From Chitinophaga niabensis (GTDB lineage Bacteria; Bacteroidota; Bacteroidia; Chitinophagales; Chitinophagaceae), in the NCBI RefSeq assembly GCF_039545795.1, contig NZ_CP154260.1, positions 4,903,001 to 4,967,000 of the forward strand: DNA of 64,000 bases, in the 5' to 3' direction. How positions within the stretch are numbered: position 1 is the stretch's first letter; every line of letters begins with the position of its first letter. Under the pieces are notes generated by a model that did no database searches, had not been told where the DNA came from, and saw nothing but the letters and a program-made list of their open reading frames with translations. Of the stretch, positions 17,011-27,320 are shown piece by piece. The position numbers and the translations under genes are program-made.

Positions 17011-18549
17011 ATGACAGAAAAGATCTTGATCCTCGATTTCGGTTCCCAGTACACTCAATTGATTGCAAGAAGCATAAGGGAACTGAATGTTTATTGTGAA
17101 ATACAACCATGTACGAAGCCCATTACCTGGGAAGACAGTATTAAAGGCATCATTCTCTCCGGTTCACCATTTTCCGTGAACGACCCGCAGGCCCCCGTAG
17201 TGGACATTGCCGCCATGGGTGAAAAAGTACCGGTTTTAGGCGTTTGCTATGGCGCACAGCTGATGGCCAAAGTATTTGGCGGAGAAGTAGCTAAAAGCAG
17301 TACCCGTGAATATGGCCGTGCCTTTATGGAGCACAATGACAAAGAGGAACCATTATTATATGACATTTCTTCCAAGAGCCAGGTTTGGATGAGCCATGCG
17401 GACACTATTAAACGTCTCCCGGAAGCCTTCACGCCTATTGCTCATACAGAAAATATACCCGTAGCGGCTTTTAAGAGTTTCACACTCGCCAAACACCCGC
17501 TTTTCGGTTTACAGTTCCACCCGGAAGTAACCCACTCCCTGGAAGGCAAACAGATCTACCGCAACTTCCTGATCCATATCTGCGGTATTAAGCAGGACTG
17601 GACGCCGGCAGCTTTTGTACAGGAAACCGTAGCCCGCATCAAAGAACAGGTGGGCGATAAAAAAGTGGTGATGGCCCTGAGCGGCGGCGTAGATTCAACC
17701 GTAGCAGCAGAACTCATTCACAAAGCCATTGGCAGCAACCTGTATTGCGTATTTGTAGATAATGGTCTTTTACGCAAAGACGAGTATGCAACCGTGCTGG
17801 ACTCCTATAAACATATGGGACTCAATGTGAAAGGGGTAAATGCCAAAGACCTGTTCTATGGCCAGCTGAGTGGTGTAAAAGATCCTGAAGAAAAACGCAA
17901 GATCATTGGCCGCCTCTTTATTGAGGTATTCCAGCAGGAATCCAATGAATTAAAAGATATCGCCTTCCTGGGGCAGGGCACCATTTATCCGGACGTGATC
18001 GAATCCGTTTCCGTGAATGGCCCTTCTGCCACCATTAAATCACACCACAATGTGGGCGGCCTGCCGGAGAAAATGAAGATGGGTCTTGTTGAGCCCCTGC
18101 GTTTTCTTTTCAAAGATGAGGTACGCCGCGTGGGCAAAGAGATCGGCATCAGCGATATTTTCCTGGCCCGCCATCCTTTCCCCGGTCCCGGACTGGCTAT
18201 CCGCATCCTGGGAGATATCACGCCTGAAAAAGTGGATATGCTGCAGGAAGCAGACGCCATTTATATTGAAAACCTGAAAGAATCCGGCCTGTACAACCAG
18301 GTTTGGCAGGCAGGTACCATCCTGTTACCGGTTCAGAGTGTGGGCGTTATGGGAGATGAAAGAACCTACGAGTTCTGTGTTGCCCTCCGCGCGGTAACTT
18401 CTACAGATGGTATGACGGCAGACTGGGCTCACCTTCCTTACGAGTTCCTCGCCAAAGTTTCCAACGACATTATTAATAAGGTGAAAGGAATTAACCGGGT
18501 GGTGTACGACATCAGCTCCAAACCTCCGGCAACAATAGAATGGGAATAG
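17011..18549 (+). CDS. guaA: GMP synthase (glutamine-hydrolysing)
   Basis: Converts XMP to GMP with glutamine and ATP. The 512 aa from ATG 17011 ([16 protein letters not shown]) match the family; an upstream TTG extension is rejected. The glutamine amidotransferase domain has the nucleophile C79 in GVCYGAQLM and the HPE pair in [10 protein letters not shown]. The ATP pyrophosphatase loop is [14 protein letters not shown]. The C-terminal dimerisation domain ends [11 protein letters not shown], the canonical GuaA tail. A -7-like TATCTTTG at 16996-17003, only 8 nt before the ATG, points to a very short leader. A lipoprotein gene follows 39 nt later. Confidence 0.98.
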   Translation: MTEKILILDFGSQYTQLIARSIRELNVYCEIQPCTKPITWEDSIKGIILSGSPFSVNDPQAPVVDIAAMGEKVPVLGVCYGAQLMAKVFGGEVAKSSTREYGRAFMEHNDKEEPLLYDISSKSQVWMSHADTIKRLPEAFTPIAHTENIPVAAFKSFTLAKHPLFGLQFHPEVTHSLEGKQIYRNFLIHICGIKQDWTPAAFVQETVARIKEQVGDKKVVMALSGGVDSTVAAELIHKAIGSNLYCVFVDNGLLRKDEYATVLDSYKHMGLNVKGVNAKDLFYGQLSGVKDPEEKRKIIGRLFIEVFQQESNELKDIAFLGQGTIYPDVIESVSVNGPSATIKSHHNVGGLPEKMKMGLVEPLRFLFKDEVRRVGKEIGISDIFLARHPFPGPGLAIRILGDITPEKVDMLQEADAIYIENLKESGLYNQVWQAGTILLPVQSVGVMGDERTYEFCVALRAVTSTDGMTADWAHLPYEFLAKVSNDIINKVKGINRVVYDISSKPPATIEWE

Positions 18550-18588
18550 GATTGAATTAAGGAACGATTTTTGCAATTTTGGCACGAT

Positions 18589-19911
18589 ATGAACCGATCG
18601 AGAACAATCACCAGACTTGTAATAGCAGTATCATGTTTGATACTCATGCAAGCCTGTAGCGTCTTCCGGAAGGCTCCGGCAAAAACTGACGGTCCGCCGC
18701 CAGTATTGAACAAGCCTAAAACGGAAGAAAAGAAACCAGAAGAAAAACAACCGGAAGTAAAGGCGCCATTTAATGTACCCGCGTTTGCAAAAGAAGTAAA
18801 ACGCGCCAGTTACAATGTGGCCATTTTTGCCCCGATGTACCTGGATTCTGTTTTTGCCACCAGCCTGGACATCCCCGGCCGCACCATGCCAAGGTATGTG
18901 CTGCCCGGACTGGAATTCTACGAAGGTGCGCAACTGGCATTGGACTCCCTGAGCAGGCAAGGCTTGCGTTTGAACGTACAGGTGTTTGATAACAAAGCCC
19001 GCCAGGCAGATGTTGCAGCCCTGATCCGCAACCGCCAGCTGGATGCAGTAGATCTGATCATCGGCGCAGTGAGTACGCCGGAGCTGAAACAACTGAGCGA
19101 TTTTGCCAAACAAAAAGAGATCAACCTCGTTTCCGCTACTTACCCTAATGCCGCCGGCATCTCAGATAATCCTTTCCTGCTGATCGGCAGCAGCACCCTC
19201 AAGTCTCATGTGGAAGCCATTCATGATTACACACAGAAAGGATTTGCCAATAAGAACATCCTTATTGTAAGAAGAGGTACTGCTTTTGAAGCTGATATTG
19301 CCAACCAGATCAAACATGCTTACGAGAAGATGAACTATGATAAGAAGGCAAGGATAAGGGAAGTGGTTTGGAGTGAAACCACCACCGATCTGCAACTCAC
19401 GCAATACCTGCTGACGGACCGTCCTAATCTTCTGATCGTAACAGCATTGGATGAATTGGGTGCAAAAACCATCCTCCGTAAACTGGCCACGCAAAAAGCC
19501 ACTTACCCGATGCATATCTTCGGGATGCCTACCTGGGATGTGATGAAGTTCAAGGAGCCTGAATTTTCAGGTATCACCATGTATTATTCTTCTCCTTATT
19601 ACAACGACAAAACAGATATCTATAGTAAGTATGTAATAGACCACTTCAAGAATGTTTACAAATCCCGCCCGTCAGACATGGCTTTCAAAGGTTTTGAACT
19701 GACGTACTACTTTGTAAAACTACTCGCGCAGGATGGTGTTTATTTCAACAAGGATATTAATAAACCAGGCAACCGGATGTTCACTTCCTACAATTTTCAA
19801 CCCGTGTATCTGAAAGAAGGAGATGTAGTACCGGCTTACTTCGAGAATAAAAATATTTACATTATCCAAAAGGGAGACAGTGCTGACTTCAAGATGAATT
19901 CAGCCCTGTAA
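18589..19911 (+). CDS. Periplasmic-binding-protein-like (LivJ/LppC fold) lipoprotein
   Basis: A 440-aa lipoprotein: the signal peptide ends LILMQAC with C23, followed by a Pro/Lys/Glu-rich linker (about residues 30-65). The rest is a type I periplasmic binding fold: VAIFAPMYLDSVF, LEFYEGAQLALDSL, QVFDNKARQADVAALI, LIIGAVSTPELKQL, SHVEAIHDYTQKG and HIFGMPTWDVMKF, the usual alternating strands and helices of branched-chain amino-acid receptors and LppC. No permease or ATPase adjoins, so an envelope sensing or peptidoglycan-linked role is as likely as transport. It lies 39 nt after guaA and ends in a strong terminator, so the two may form an operon. Confidence 0.85.
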   Translation: MNRSRTITRLVIAVSCLILMQACSVFRKAPAKTDGPPPVLNKPKTEEKKPEEKQPEVKAPFNVPAFAKEVKRASYNVAIFAPMYLDSVFATSLDIPGRTMPRYVLPGLEFYEGAQLALDSLSRQGLRLNVQVFDNKARQADVAALIRNRQLDAVDLIIGAVSTPELKQLSDFAKQKEINLVSATYPNAAGISDNPFLLIGSSTLKSHVEAIHDYTQKGFANKNILIVRRGTAFEADIANQIKHAYEKMNYDKKARIREVVWSETTTDLQLTQYLLTDRPNLLIVTALDELGAKTILRKLATQKATYPMHIFGMPTWDVMKFKEPEFSGITMYYSSPYYNDKTDIYSKYVIDHFKNVYKSRPSDMAFKGFELTYYFVKLLAQDGVYFNKDINKPGNRMFTSYNFQPVYLKEGDVVPAYFENKNIYIIQKGDSADFKMNSAL

Positions 19912-19930
19912 GATGTATTGCTGTATTTAT

Positions 19931-19966
19931 AAAAGGGACGACCAACTGGTTGTCCCTTTTGTTTTT
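19931..19966 (+). terminator. Intrinsic terminator
   Basis: Stem AAAAGGGACGACC (19931-19943) with GGTTGTCCCTTTT (19948-19960), one G-T pair, 4-nt loop, then GTTTTT. It lies 20 nt after the binding-protein stop and separates it from the DNA repair cassette. Confidence 0.9.
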
Positions 19967-19984
19967 ATGTTATATTTATAAAGC

Positions 19985-20980
19985 ATGCTCACTTTTACAG
20001 ACAAAGGCATCTACTGTGCTGCGGGCGATTTTTATATCGATCCATGGAAACCTGTTCCCAAGGCGGTGATCACGCATGCCCATTCAGATCATGCCCGCTG
20101 GGGGAATCAGCATTATCTCTGTACAAAAGACAGTGTTCCTTTTCTGCAATTACGCCTCGGCAAAGAGATCAGTGTGCAGGGTCTGGCTTATGGAGAAGAG
20201 ATCTATATCAACGGCGTAACCGTATCCTTTCATCCTGCGGGTCATATGATCGGTTCTGCACAAGTGAAGGTGACGTATAAGGGACAGACCTGGGTGGCCA
20301 GCGGAGATTATAAAGTAGAAAATGACGGGATCTCCGGTGCATTTGAACCGCAAAAATGCCATGTGTTCATTACAGAATCTACATTTGGATTACCAATATA
20401 TCACTGGAAACCGCAATCATCTATTTTCAGCGATATCCGTAACTGGATGAATGAAAATGAGCAGGCGGGGAAGAACAGTGTACTGGTGGCTTACAGCCTG
20501 GGCAAAGCACAACGGTTACTGTATAATATGCAACAGCACGTTTCCCGTTTTTTAGTGCATGGTGCTATTTTCAATGCACATGAAGTATGCCTCCAGAATG
20601 GATGGCCACTTCCCCAGGCAGAACTGATCACACCGGAAACACCCAAAGAAAGTTATAAAGGCAGCCTGATCATTGCGCCGCCTTCAGCAGCAGACTCGGC
20701 CTGGATGAAACGTTTCAACCCTTATTCACTGGGTGTTTGCAGCGGCTGGATGCAGGTAAGGGGAAATGCACGAAGAAGTAATGTAGATGCAGGTTTTCCC
20801 ATATCAGATCATGCGGACTGGCGGGGATTACTAGATACGATCAAACAGACCGGTGCAGAAAAAATATTTGTAACACATGGTTTCACCAGTGTACTGGCAC
20901 GTTACCTGCAGGAAAATGGTTTATCGGCCGAAGAAGTAAAAACGGCCTATGGTAGTGAAGAAGAAGAAACAACAGCCTGA
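19985..20980 (+). CDS. Ligase-associated DNA exonuclease (metallo-beta-lactamase fold)
   Basis: A 331-aa nuclease of the DNA-ligase-associated group related to mRNA 3'-end processing (CPSF/SNM1-like) enzymes. The metal motif HAHSDH (H31, H33, D35, H36) is present, with further ligands likely at PAGHMIGSAQV and in SDHADWRGL. VASGDYKVENDG is the conserved beta-CASP entry. The stop overlaps the ligase start by one base (TGATG), so translation is coupled. Together with the ligase, the helicase at 24.9 kb and PdeM at 27.3 kb it forms the known four-gene repair module; the enzyme probably trims DNA ends. Confidence 0.93.
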   Translation: MLTFTDKGIYCAAGDFYIDPWKPVPKAVITHAHSDHARWGNQHYLCTKDSVPFLQLRLGKEISVQGLAYGEEIYINGVTVSFHPAGHMIGSAQVKVTYKGQTWVASGDYKVENDGISGAFEPQKCHVFITESTFGLPIYHWKPQSSIFSDIRNWMNENEQAGKNSVLVAYSLGKAQRLLYNMQQHVSRFLVHGAIFNAHEVCLQNGWPLPQAELITPETPKESYKGSLIIAPPSAADSAWMKRFNPYSLGVCSGWMQVRGNARRSNVDAGFPISDHADWRGLLDTIKQTGAEKIFVTHGFTSVLARYLQENGLSAEEVKTAYGSEEEETTA

Positions 20981-22566
20981 TGCAGCAATTCTCACAACTC
21001 ATATCCACCCTGGCGCAAAGCACTAAAACCAACGAAAAGCTGGAGGCACTCAGTCGTTATTTTGCTACGGCAGATGAAAAAGATAAACCCTGGGTGCTTG
21101 CACTGTTCAGTGGCAGAAGACCCAAGCGGGTAGTGAATTCTGCGCAGATGCGGCAATGGAGTATGGAGCTTACCGGTTTACCTGAATGGTTGTTTAATGA
21201 ATGTTACCATACCGTAGGTGACCTCGCAGAAACAATCGCATTATTATTACCACCACCTGAAACAAAAGCCGGCTCCTATCCCCTGCATCACTGGCTGGAT
21301 GGATTGCTGCGGCTGGATAAAGCCAGTGAAGAAGAAAAAGCCGGCTTTGTACGCAATGCCTGGGACCAGATGGAATACCGGGAAAGATTTGTATTCAATA
21401 AACTGATCACCGGCGGATTCAGGATAGGTGTTTCCCAAAGCACGATTGTGAATGCCCTGGCAAAAACATACAACATTGTACCCGCCACCGTTTCTCATCT
21501 TATCAGTGGAAACTGGGACCCGCAGCAGATTACCATGGCTGCCTTGCTGAATGAAGAAACCAGTACCATAGATGACTCCAAACCTTATCCTTTTTTCCTT
21601 GCTTATGCATTGGAAGGAGGCCCTGAAACATTGGGCGATCCCGAAGAATGGCAGGCGGAATGGAAATGGGATGGCATCCGCGGGCAGGTGATCAAAAGAA
21701 ACGGACAGCTCTTTATCTGGAGCCGCGGGGAAGAACTCATTACAGATAAATTCCCGGAGATCACGGCGCTATTGGATTTCCTGCCGGATGGTTGCGCTAT
21801 TGACGGGGAGATATTAGCATACGATCTCTCAACGGACCGTCCTTTACCCTTCCAGGCATTACAGACGCGCATCGGCAGAAAGAACCTCACCAAAAAACAA
21901 TTACAGGAAGCCCCCGTGATCTTTCACAGCTACGATCTGCTGGAGTTTGACAAACAGGATCTGCGCCTTTTACCATTGCTGGACCGCAGGGCGTTGTTGG
22001 AAAAGTTAGTGAACACCGTGAACCAGCCTGCCCTGAAACTCTCTCCTGCGATTGCTTTCAGCGCATGGGATGAGTTGATCTCTTTACGAGAACAATCCAG
22101 GAACAATGGCAGTGAAGGGCTGATGCTGAAAAAACTTAGCTCTGTGTATCAAACCGGCCGCAGGCGTGGCGACTGGTGGAAATGGAAGATAGATCCCTAC
22201 ACCGTGGATGCCGTGATGATCTACGCGCAAAAGGGCCATGGCAGACGTTCTAACCTTTATACAGATTATACTTTTGCTGTGAAGAATGGTGATCAGCTGG
22301 TGCCTTTTGCCAAAGCTTATTCCGGATTAACAGATAAGGAAATTGCTGAAGTGGACAATTGGGTGAAGCGCAATTCACTGGAAAAGTTTGGGCCGGTGCG
22401 TACCGTGAAACCGGAACTGGTGTTTGAAATTGCCTTTGAGGGCATAGGGCTTTCCAGCAGGCATAAATCCGGGATCGCCGTTCGTTTCCCCAGGATCCAC
22501 AGATGGCGGAAAGACAAGCCAGTGGAGGAGATCAATACTTTAGACGATCTTAAAAAACTGGTCTGA
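20980..22566 (+). CDS. ATP-dependent DNA ligase
   Basis: Seals nicks in DNA using ATP. 528 aa. The N-terminal DNA-binding domain is about residues 1-200. The adenylation motif EWKWDGIRGQV has nucleophile K229, followed by WSRGEELITDKFPE (motif III region), DGEILAYDL, SEGLMLKKLSSVYQTG (motif IV) and DWWKWKIDPYTVDAVM (motif V). An OB-fold follows, with GIAVRFPRIHRWRKDKP as motif VI. Not a LigD fusion: no polymerase or phosphoesterase domain. Replicative NAD ligase would lie elsewhere. It is the anchor of the ligase-associated damage-response module. Confidence 0.96.
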   Translation: MQQFSQLISTLAQSTKTNEKLEALSRYFATADEKDKPWVLALFSGRRPKRVVNSAQMRQWSMELTGLPEWLFNECYHTVGDLAETIALLLPPPETKAGSYPLHHWLDGLLRLDKASEEEKAGFVRNAWDQMEYRERFVFNKLITGGFRIGVSQSTIVNALAKTYNIVPATVSHLISGNWDPQQITMAALLNEETSTIDDSKPYPFFLAYALEGGPETLGDPEEWQAEWKWDGIRGQVIKRNGQLFIWSRGEELITDKFPEITALLDFLPDGCAIDGEILAYDLSTDRPLPFQALQTRIGRKNLTKKQLQEAPVIFHSYDLLEFDKQDLRLLPLLDRRALLEKLVNTVNQPALKLSPAIAFSAWDELISLREQSRNNGSEGLMLKKLSSVYQTGRRRGDWWKWKIDPYTVDAVMIYAQKGHGRRSNLYTDYTFAVKNGDQLVPFAKAYSGLTDKEIAEVDNWVKRNSLEKFGPVRTVKPELVFEIAFEGIGLSSRHKSGIAVRFPRIHRWRKDKPVEEINTLDDLKKLV

Positions 22567-22700
22567 ACCATACCCCTTTAGTCTACAGATTATGTGTTGA
22601 TATAACCCCCTACATTTGCATTACAGAACCAACGTTAAGAATACGCAATTGTTTTATTTCGCAGGAAAAAACCAACCACCTGCCGTTAACTATTTCACGA

Positions 22701-23516
22701 ATGGATGCGCTGAATGCATTGTTATTAGTAGGCTTAGGATTCTTCATTGGTACCTTTGGAACACTCATTGGTGCTGGTGGCGGATTCATCCTGATGCCGC
22801 TGCTGTTGTTAATGTACCCTGATATGTCTCCGGATGTATTGACGAGTATTTCCCTGGCCGTAGTATTTCTGAATGCTTCTTCCGGCTCCATTGCCTATGC
22901 CCGTAAGAAACGCATTGATTACCGCTCTGCGCTGATATTTGCGCTGGCCACCTTACCCGGTGCTATTATCGGGGCATTCACCACTACTTTATTATCCCGT
23001 CACGTTTTCAATATTATTTTAGGCGCATTGCTGATAGTGGTAGCCGGCTTCCTGATGCTGAAACCCCAACAGGGTGCTTATGCAGGAAGAGCTAACAAAG
23101 GCCGTTGCGTGGACCGTTGCGTAACAGAACGCAGTGGTGAAGAACACCGTTTCTCTTTTAATATCTGGACGGGCATTGGTATTAGCTTTCTCGTTGGTTT
23201 TATCAGTAGTTTATTAGGTATCGGTGGCGGTATTATTCACGTGCCGGCACTGATCAGCCTGCTGAATTTCCCGATACATGTAGCCACAGCCACTTCTCAC
23301 CTGATACTGGCCATCATGGCGCTGGCGGGTACTATCGTACATATGATCCAGGGGAGTTTCTGGGAAGGCTGGCAAACTGCTTTATCTATTGGCGTTGGTG
23401 TAGTGATTGGTGCGCAACTGGGAGCGGGGCTTTCTTCCCGCGTAAAACCCAAAGGCATCATCCTTGCGCTGGCCGGGGCTTTGCTGATCGTTGGCGTGCG
23501 GTTGATCCTCACTTAA
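22701..23516 (+). CDS. TauE/SafE-family sulfite/organosulfonate exporter
   Basis: A 271-aa polytopic membrane protein, eight predicted helices in two related halves. Each half begins with the family's glycine-rich loop: GTFGTLIGAGGGFILMPLLL (about residues 18-37) and GFISSLLGIGGGIIHVPAL. TauE/SafE proteins export small sulfur-containing anions; the substrate cannot be told here. A -7-like TACATTTG lies at 22611-22618. The gene sits between the ligase and the helicase of the repair module, from which it appears functionally separate, and overlaps the convergent purine permease by 4 nt. Confidence 0.92.
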   Translation: MDALNALLLVGLGFFIGTFGTLIGAGGGFILMPLLLLMYPDMSPDVLTSISLAVVFLNASSGSIAYARKKRIDYRSALIFALATLPGAIIGAFTTTLLSRHVFNIILGALLIVVAGFLMLKPQQGAYAGRANKGRCVDRCVTERSGEEHRFSFNIWTGIGISFLVGFISSLLGIGGGIIHVPALISLLNFPIHVATATSHLILAIMALAGTIVHMIQGSFWEGWQTALSIGVGVVIGAQLGAGLSSRVKPKGIILALAGALLIVGVRLILT

Positions 23517-24826
23517 TGTAATAAGAAACTCAGTACAAACAATATTGCCAACACATACATCACCGGGCTGATCTCCCGGTATCTTCCTGTAAATACTTTC
23601 AGCAATACATAAGAAAGCATGCCGAATACAATGCCTTCCGCAATACTGTAAGTATATGGCATCATCACGATTGCAAGAAAAGCAGGGATCGCTTCCGTAG
23701 CATCTTCAAAATCGATCTTCACTACTGCACTCATCATCAACATCCCTACAATGATCAAAGCTGGTGCGGTAGCGGCCGGAGGGATCATGGCAAATAATGG
23801 TGCAAAGAATAGCGAGAGCAGGAACATGCCCGCTACCGTAACAGCCGTTAAACCTGTTCTGCCACCGGAGGCAATGCCACTGGCGCTTTCCACGTAGGCT
23901 GTTACCACACTGGTACCCAATAATGCACCAGCAGTAGTGCCAACTGCATCTGCAAATAAAGCCTGTTTGGCTCTTGGGATACGGCCCTGGCTGTCCAGCA
24001 ATCCTGCTTTACTGCATAAGCCAATGAGGGTGCCTACTGTGTCGAAGAGGTTTACCATTAATAGTGTGAATAAGATCACTACCATATCCATGGTAAATAT
24101 TTTGCTGAACTCCAGTTTGAATGCTATTGGGGCTAATGATGGTGGTAAGCTTATTATGGGGCCTATTGTAGTTACGCCTAATAATATGCCTGCCAGCGTG
24201 GCTACCAATATCCCGATCAGTAAAGCAGCATTCACTTTGCGGTACATCAGCACAGCGCTTACGATCAAACCCGTTAATGCAATCAAAGGCCCTGCGCTGG
24301 TGATATCCCCTATCTTCAGGATCACACCATCCAGTTTATCATTTCCTATATGCCGCATGCCGGTTTCAATAATCCCGGCATTCGCCATTCCTATCAATGC
24401 GATCAATAGCCCGATGCCTACTGAAATAGCGTGTTTGAGATTTTCAGGAATGCTGTTAATGATCGCTTCGCGGATATGAAAGAGGGAGAGGAAAATAAAA
24501 ATAATGCCTTCCAGGAAAACAGCCGTTAAAGCAAATTGCCAGCTATATCCCATGCCCAGCACAATGGTATACGCAAAAAAAGCGTTCAGTCCCATACCCG
24601 GTGCCAAACCAATGGGCAGTTTGGCATACAATCCCATCACCAGTGTACCGATAGCTGCAGCCAGCGCTGTAGCAGTGATCAGGGCATTAAAATCCATCCC
24701 TGTTTTGGAGAGGATCATGGGATTCACCGCCAGGATATAAGCCATTGTGGAAAAAGTAGTAAGGCCTGCCAGCAGTTCTTTCTTAACAGTAGTACCGTTT
24801 TCGTGTAAACGAAAGATATCGCGCAT
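23513..24826 (-). CDS. NCS2-family nucleobase permease (guanine/hypoxanthine type)
   Basis: A 437-aa inner-membrane transporter of the AzgA/PbuG branch of NCS2. The N-terminus is cytosolic (KKELLAGLTTFSTMAYILAVNP), and the conserved APGMGLNAFFAY follows. DTVGTLIGLCSKAGLLD and SGIASGGRTGLTAVTVAG are the substrate and transport signatures of purine permeases. About 12-14 helices. On the minus strand a -7 element TACCTTTG (24838-24831) precedes the ATG closely. Purine uptake is the expected role; proximity to guaA (7 kb away) is not close enough to infer joint control. Confidence 0.93.
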   Translation of the reverse strand: MRDIFRLHENGTTVKKELLAGLTTFSTMAYILAVNPMILSKTGMDFNALITATALAAAIGTLVMGLYAKLPIGLAPGMGLNAFFAYTIVLGMGYSWQFALTAVFLEGIIFIFLSLFHIREAIINSIPENLKHAISVGIGLLIALIGMANAGIIETGMRHIGNDKLDGVILKIGDITSAGPLIALTGLIVSAVLMYRKVNAALLIGILVATLAGILLGVTTIGPIISLPPSLAPIAFKLEFSKIFTMDMVVILFTLLMVNLFDTVGTLIGLCSKAGLLDSQGRIPRAKQALFADAVGTTAGALLGTSVVTAYVESASGIASGGRTGLTAVTVAGMFLLSLFFAPLFAMIPPAATAPALIIVGMLMMSAVVKIDFEDATEAIPAFLAIVMMPYTYSIAEGIVFGMLSYVLLKVFTGRYREISPVMYVLAILFVLSFLLH

Positions 24827-24872
24827 AAAGCAAAGGTAGGGTTTGACTTAAATTTTCCTAATTTCGAAAAGC

Positions 24873-27320
24873 ATGAAAAACACACCCGGCTGGAAAGCGA
24901 TAGAACAGTGGCTGGCGGCAAAAGAATTAAAGCCGTTCACCTTCCAGGAAGAAGCTTGGGAACATTACCTGCAGGGCTATTCCGGCCTTGTAAATGCCCC
25001 TACGGGCTTCGGTAAAACGTTTTCTTTATTCCTGGGGGCAGTGATCAGGTGGATCAATGAGGAGCCGGAATACCGCACTAAAAAGCACAATGGCTTACAA
25101 TTACTCTGGGTCACTCCCTTACGCGCACTCGCCAAAGATATTGGCCGCGCCATGGAAGAAGCGCTCCATGAATTGCACATTCCCTGGAAAGTGGGCATCC
25201 GCAGTGGAGATACCACACTCAGTGTACGGGAACAGCAGAAACGCCAGATGCCGGAAATACTGATCATCACGCCGGAATCCATTCACATTTTAATGTCGCA
25301 GAAGGAATATCCACTGCGCTTTGCCGGTTTGCATACCGTGGTGGTGGACGAGTGGCATGAACTGCTGGGCAGCAAAAGAGGGGTGATGGTGGAATTAGCG
25401 CTGAGCCGCCTCCGCGGCATGAACAAGGGATTGCAGACCTGGGGGATCTCTGCCACCATCGGCAACCTGGAAGAAGCACTGGATGTATTGATGGGCAACA
25501 CATCTCAGCAAACAGCGATTGTGCGGGCCGATGTACACAAAGCCATTGATGTGCAATGCATCCTCCCGGATGAAATTGAGAAATACCCCTGGGCAGGGCA
25601 CCTGGGCATCAGACTATTACACAAAGCTTTGCCGGTGATCATGGAAAGCAATACCACCCTGCTCTTCACCAATACCCGTTCCCAATCTGAAATATGGTAT
25701 CAGCAGATCCTCAAAGCCTGTCCGGAGTTAGCAGGGGCCATTGCTTTACACCATGGTTCCATTGATGCGGAATTGCGGATATGGGTGGAAGAAGCTTTGC
25801 ATACCGGCACTTTGAAACTGGTGGTCTGCACTTCCAGTCTTGACCTGGGTGTGGATTTTCGCCCGGTGGACACTGTGATACAAGTGGGCAGCCCCAAAGG
25901 GGTTGCGCGTTTTTTACAACGTGCAGGCAGAAGTGGTCACCGCCCTGATGCTGTGAGCAAGATATGGTTCCTGCCTACCCATTCGCTGGAATTAGTAGAA
26001 GCCGCAGCCCTCAAAGATGCCATGAAGGCTAATATGATAGAAAGCCGCATGCCGGTGATCCTGGCATATGATGTACTCCTGCAATACCTGATGACCCTCG
26101 GCGTGTCTGATGGTTTTGAGGCCAACGAAATATGGCAGGAAGTAAAAGGCACCTTCTGTTTCCGTGACCTCACTGCCGATGAATGGCAGTGGATCATTTC
26201 CTTCCTTACCACGGGCGGGGAAGCATTGCAGAGCTATGATGAATTCCACAAACTGCATAAAGTAGGCAACAGCTATCATTGCGTAAGCCGGCAACAGGCC
26301 ATGCGCCACCGTTTGCATATTGGTACCATTGTGAGTGATGCCATGCTCAAAGTGCGTTTTCTCACAGGTGGCTACATTGGTGTAATAGAAGAATATTTTA
26401 TCTCCCGCTTAACCGCAGGAGACAGCTTCAGCCTCAGTGGGCAGAACCTGGAATTTGTGATGATCAAGGATATGACGGTGCTGGTACGCAAATCGAAATC
26501 GAAGAAAAGTATCGTACCCAGTTGGAATGGCGGGCGCATGCCCCTTTCCGCCAACCTGGGTAAAATGCTGCGGCGCAAATTCCATGAAGCCATGGCAGGT
26601 ACAGCACGGGAAGAGGAGATTCTTACCCTGCAACCTTTATTCGATCTGCAGCAATTACTCTCCCATATTCCTAAGGAAGATGAACTGCTCATGGAGCAGA
26701 TCGAAACACAGGATGGCTATCACCTTTTCGTCTACCCTTTTGAAGGAAGATTGGTACATGAAGTAATGGCCACGCTCCTCGCATGGCGCATCAGCCAAAA
26801 ACATCCCATTACTTTTTCCATCGCCATGAATGATTATGGTTTTGAATTACTTTCAGACCAGCCCATTCCCGTAGACGATACAAACGCCCAGGAATATTTC
26901 GCCCTGGATAATCTGACCCTCGACCTGCAACGCAGTGTGAATGCCACAGAAATGGCAAGGCGCAAATTCCGTGATATTGCCGTGATAGCAGGACTGATAT
27001 TCCAGGGATTCCCCGGAAAGGCCAAAGCCAACCGTCACCTGCAATCTTCTGCTTCCCTGCTGTTCAATGTGTTTAACGATTACGATTCCCAGAATATCCT
27101 GCTGCGGCAGGCATTCAATGAAGCCTTCTTTTACCAGATGGAAGAAGCACGGCTGCGCGAATCGATGGACAGGATCTATCATAACAAGATTGTGATCACT
27201 TTCCCGCAACGCCTTACCCCTTTCTGCTTCCCGATCAAAGTGGACAGCCTGCGGGAACAATTAACCAGCGAAAAACTGGAAGACCGCATCAAAAAAATGA
27301 CTTTATTTACGTACGAATGA
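24873..27320 (+). CDS. Ligase-associated DEXH-box DNA helicase (Lhr-like)
   Basis: An 815-aa superfamily 2 helicase. Walker A NAPTGFGKTFSLF (K48), motif Ia TPLRALAKDI, motif II VVVDEWHELLGSKRG (DEWH 159-162), motif III GISATIGNLEEAL, motif V TSSLDLGVDFRPVD and motif VI QRAGRSGHRPD are all intact, followed by the Lhr-type winged-helix and C-terminal region. It overlaps pdeM by 4 nt (ATGA). In the known module this helicase works with the ligase, the beta-lactamase-fold nuclease and PdeM; here it is separated from the first two by about 2.3 kb containing two transporters. Confidence 0.94.
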   Translation: MKNTPGWKAIEQWLAAKELKPFTFQEEAWEHYLQGYSGLVNAPTGFGKTFSLFLGAVIRWINEEPEYRTKKHNGLQLLWVTPLRALAKDIGRAMEEALHELHIPWKVGIRSGDTTLSVREQQKRQMPEILIITPESIHILMSQKEYPLRFAGLHTVVVDEWHELLGSKRGVMVELALSRLRGMNKGLQTWGISATIGNLEEALDVLMGNTSQQTAIVRADVHKAIDVQCILPDEIEKYPWAGHLGIRLLHKALPVIMESNTTLLFTNTRSQSEIWYQQILKACPELAGAIALHHGSIDAELRIWVEEALHTGTLKLVVCTSSLDLGVDFRPVDTVIQVGSPKGVARFLQRAGRSGHRPDAVSKIWFLPTHSLELVEAAALKDAMKANMIESRMPVILAYDVLLQYLMTLGVSDGFEANEIWQEVKGTFCFRDLTADEWQWIISFLTTGGEALQSYDEFHKLHKVGNSYHCVSRQQAMRHRLHIGTIVSDAMLKVRFLTGGYIGVIEEYFISRLTAGDSFSLSGQNLEFVMIKDMTVLVRKSKSKKSIVPSWNGGRMPLSANLGKMLRRKFHEAMAGTAREEEILTLQPLFDLQQLLSHIPKEDELLMEQIETQDGYHLFVYPFEGRLVHEVMATLLAWRISQKHPITFSIAMNDYGFELLSDQPIPVDDTNAQEYFALDNLTLDLQRSVNATEMARRKFRDIAVIAGLIFQGFPGKAKANRHLQSSASLLFNVFNDYDSQNILLRQAFNEAFFYQMEEARLRESMDRIYHNKIVITFPQRLTPFCFPIKVDSLREQLTSEKLEDRIKKMTLFTYE

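Noticed and set aside
24827..24872. Purine riboswitch ahead of the NCS2 permease
   Set aside because: The gap is 46 nt and already holds a -7 element close to the ATG; too short for a purine aptamer.
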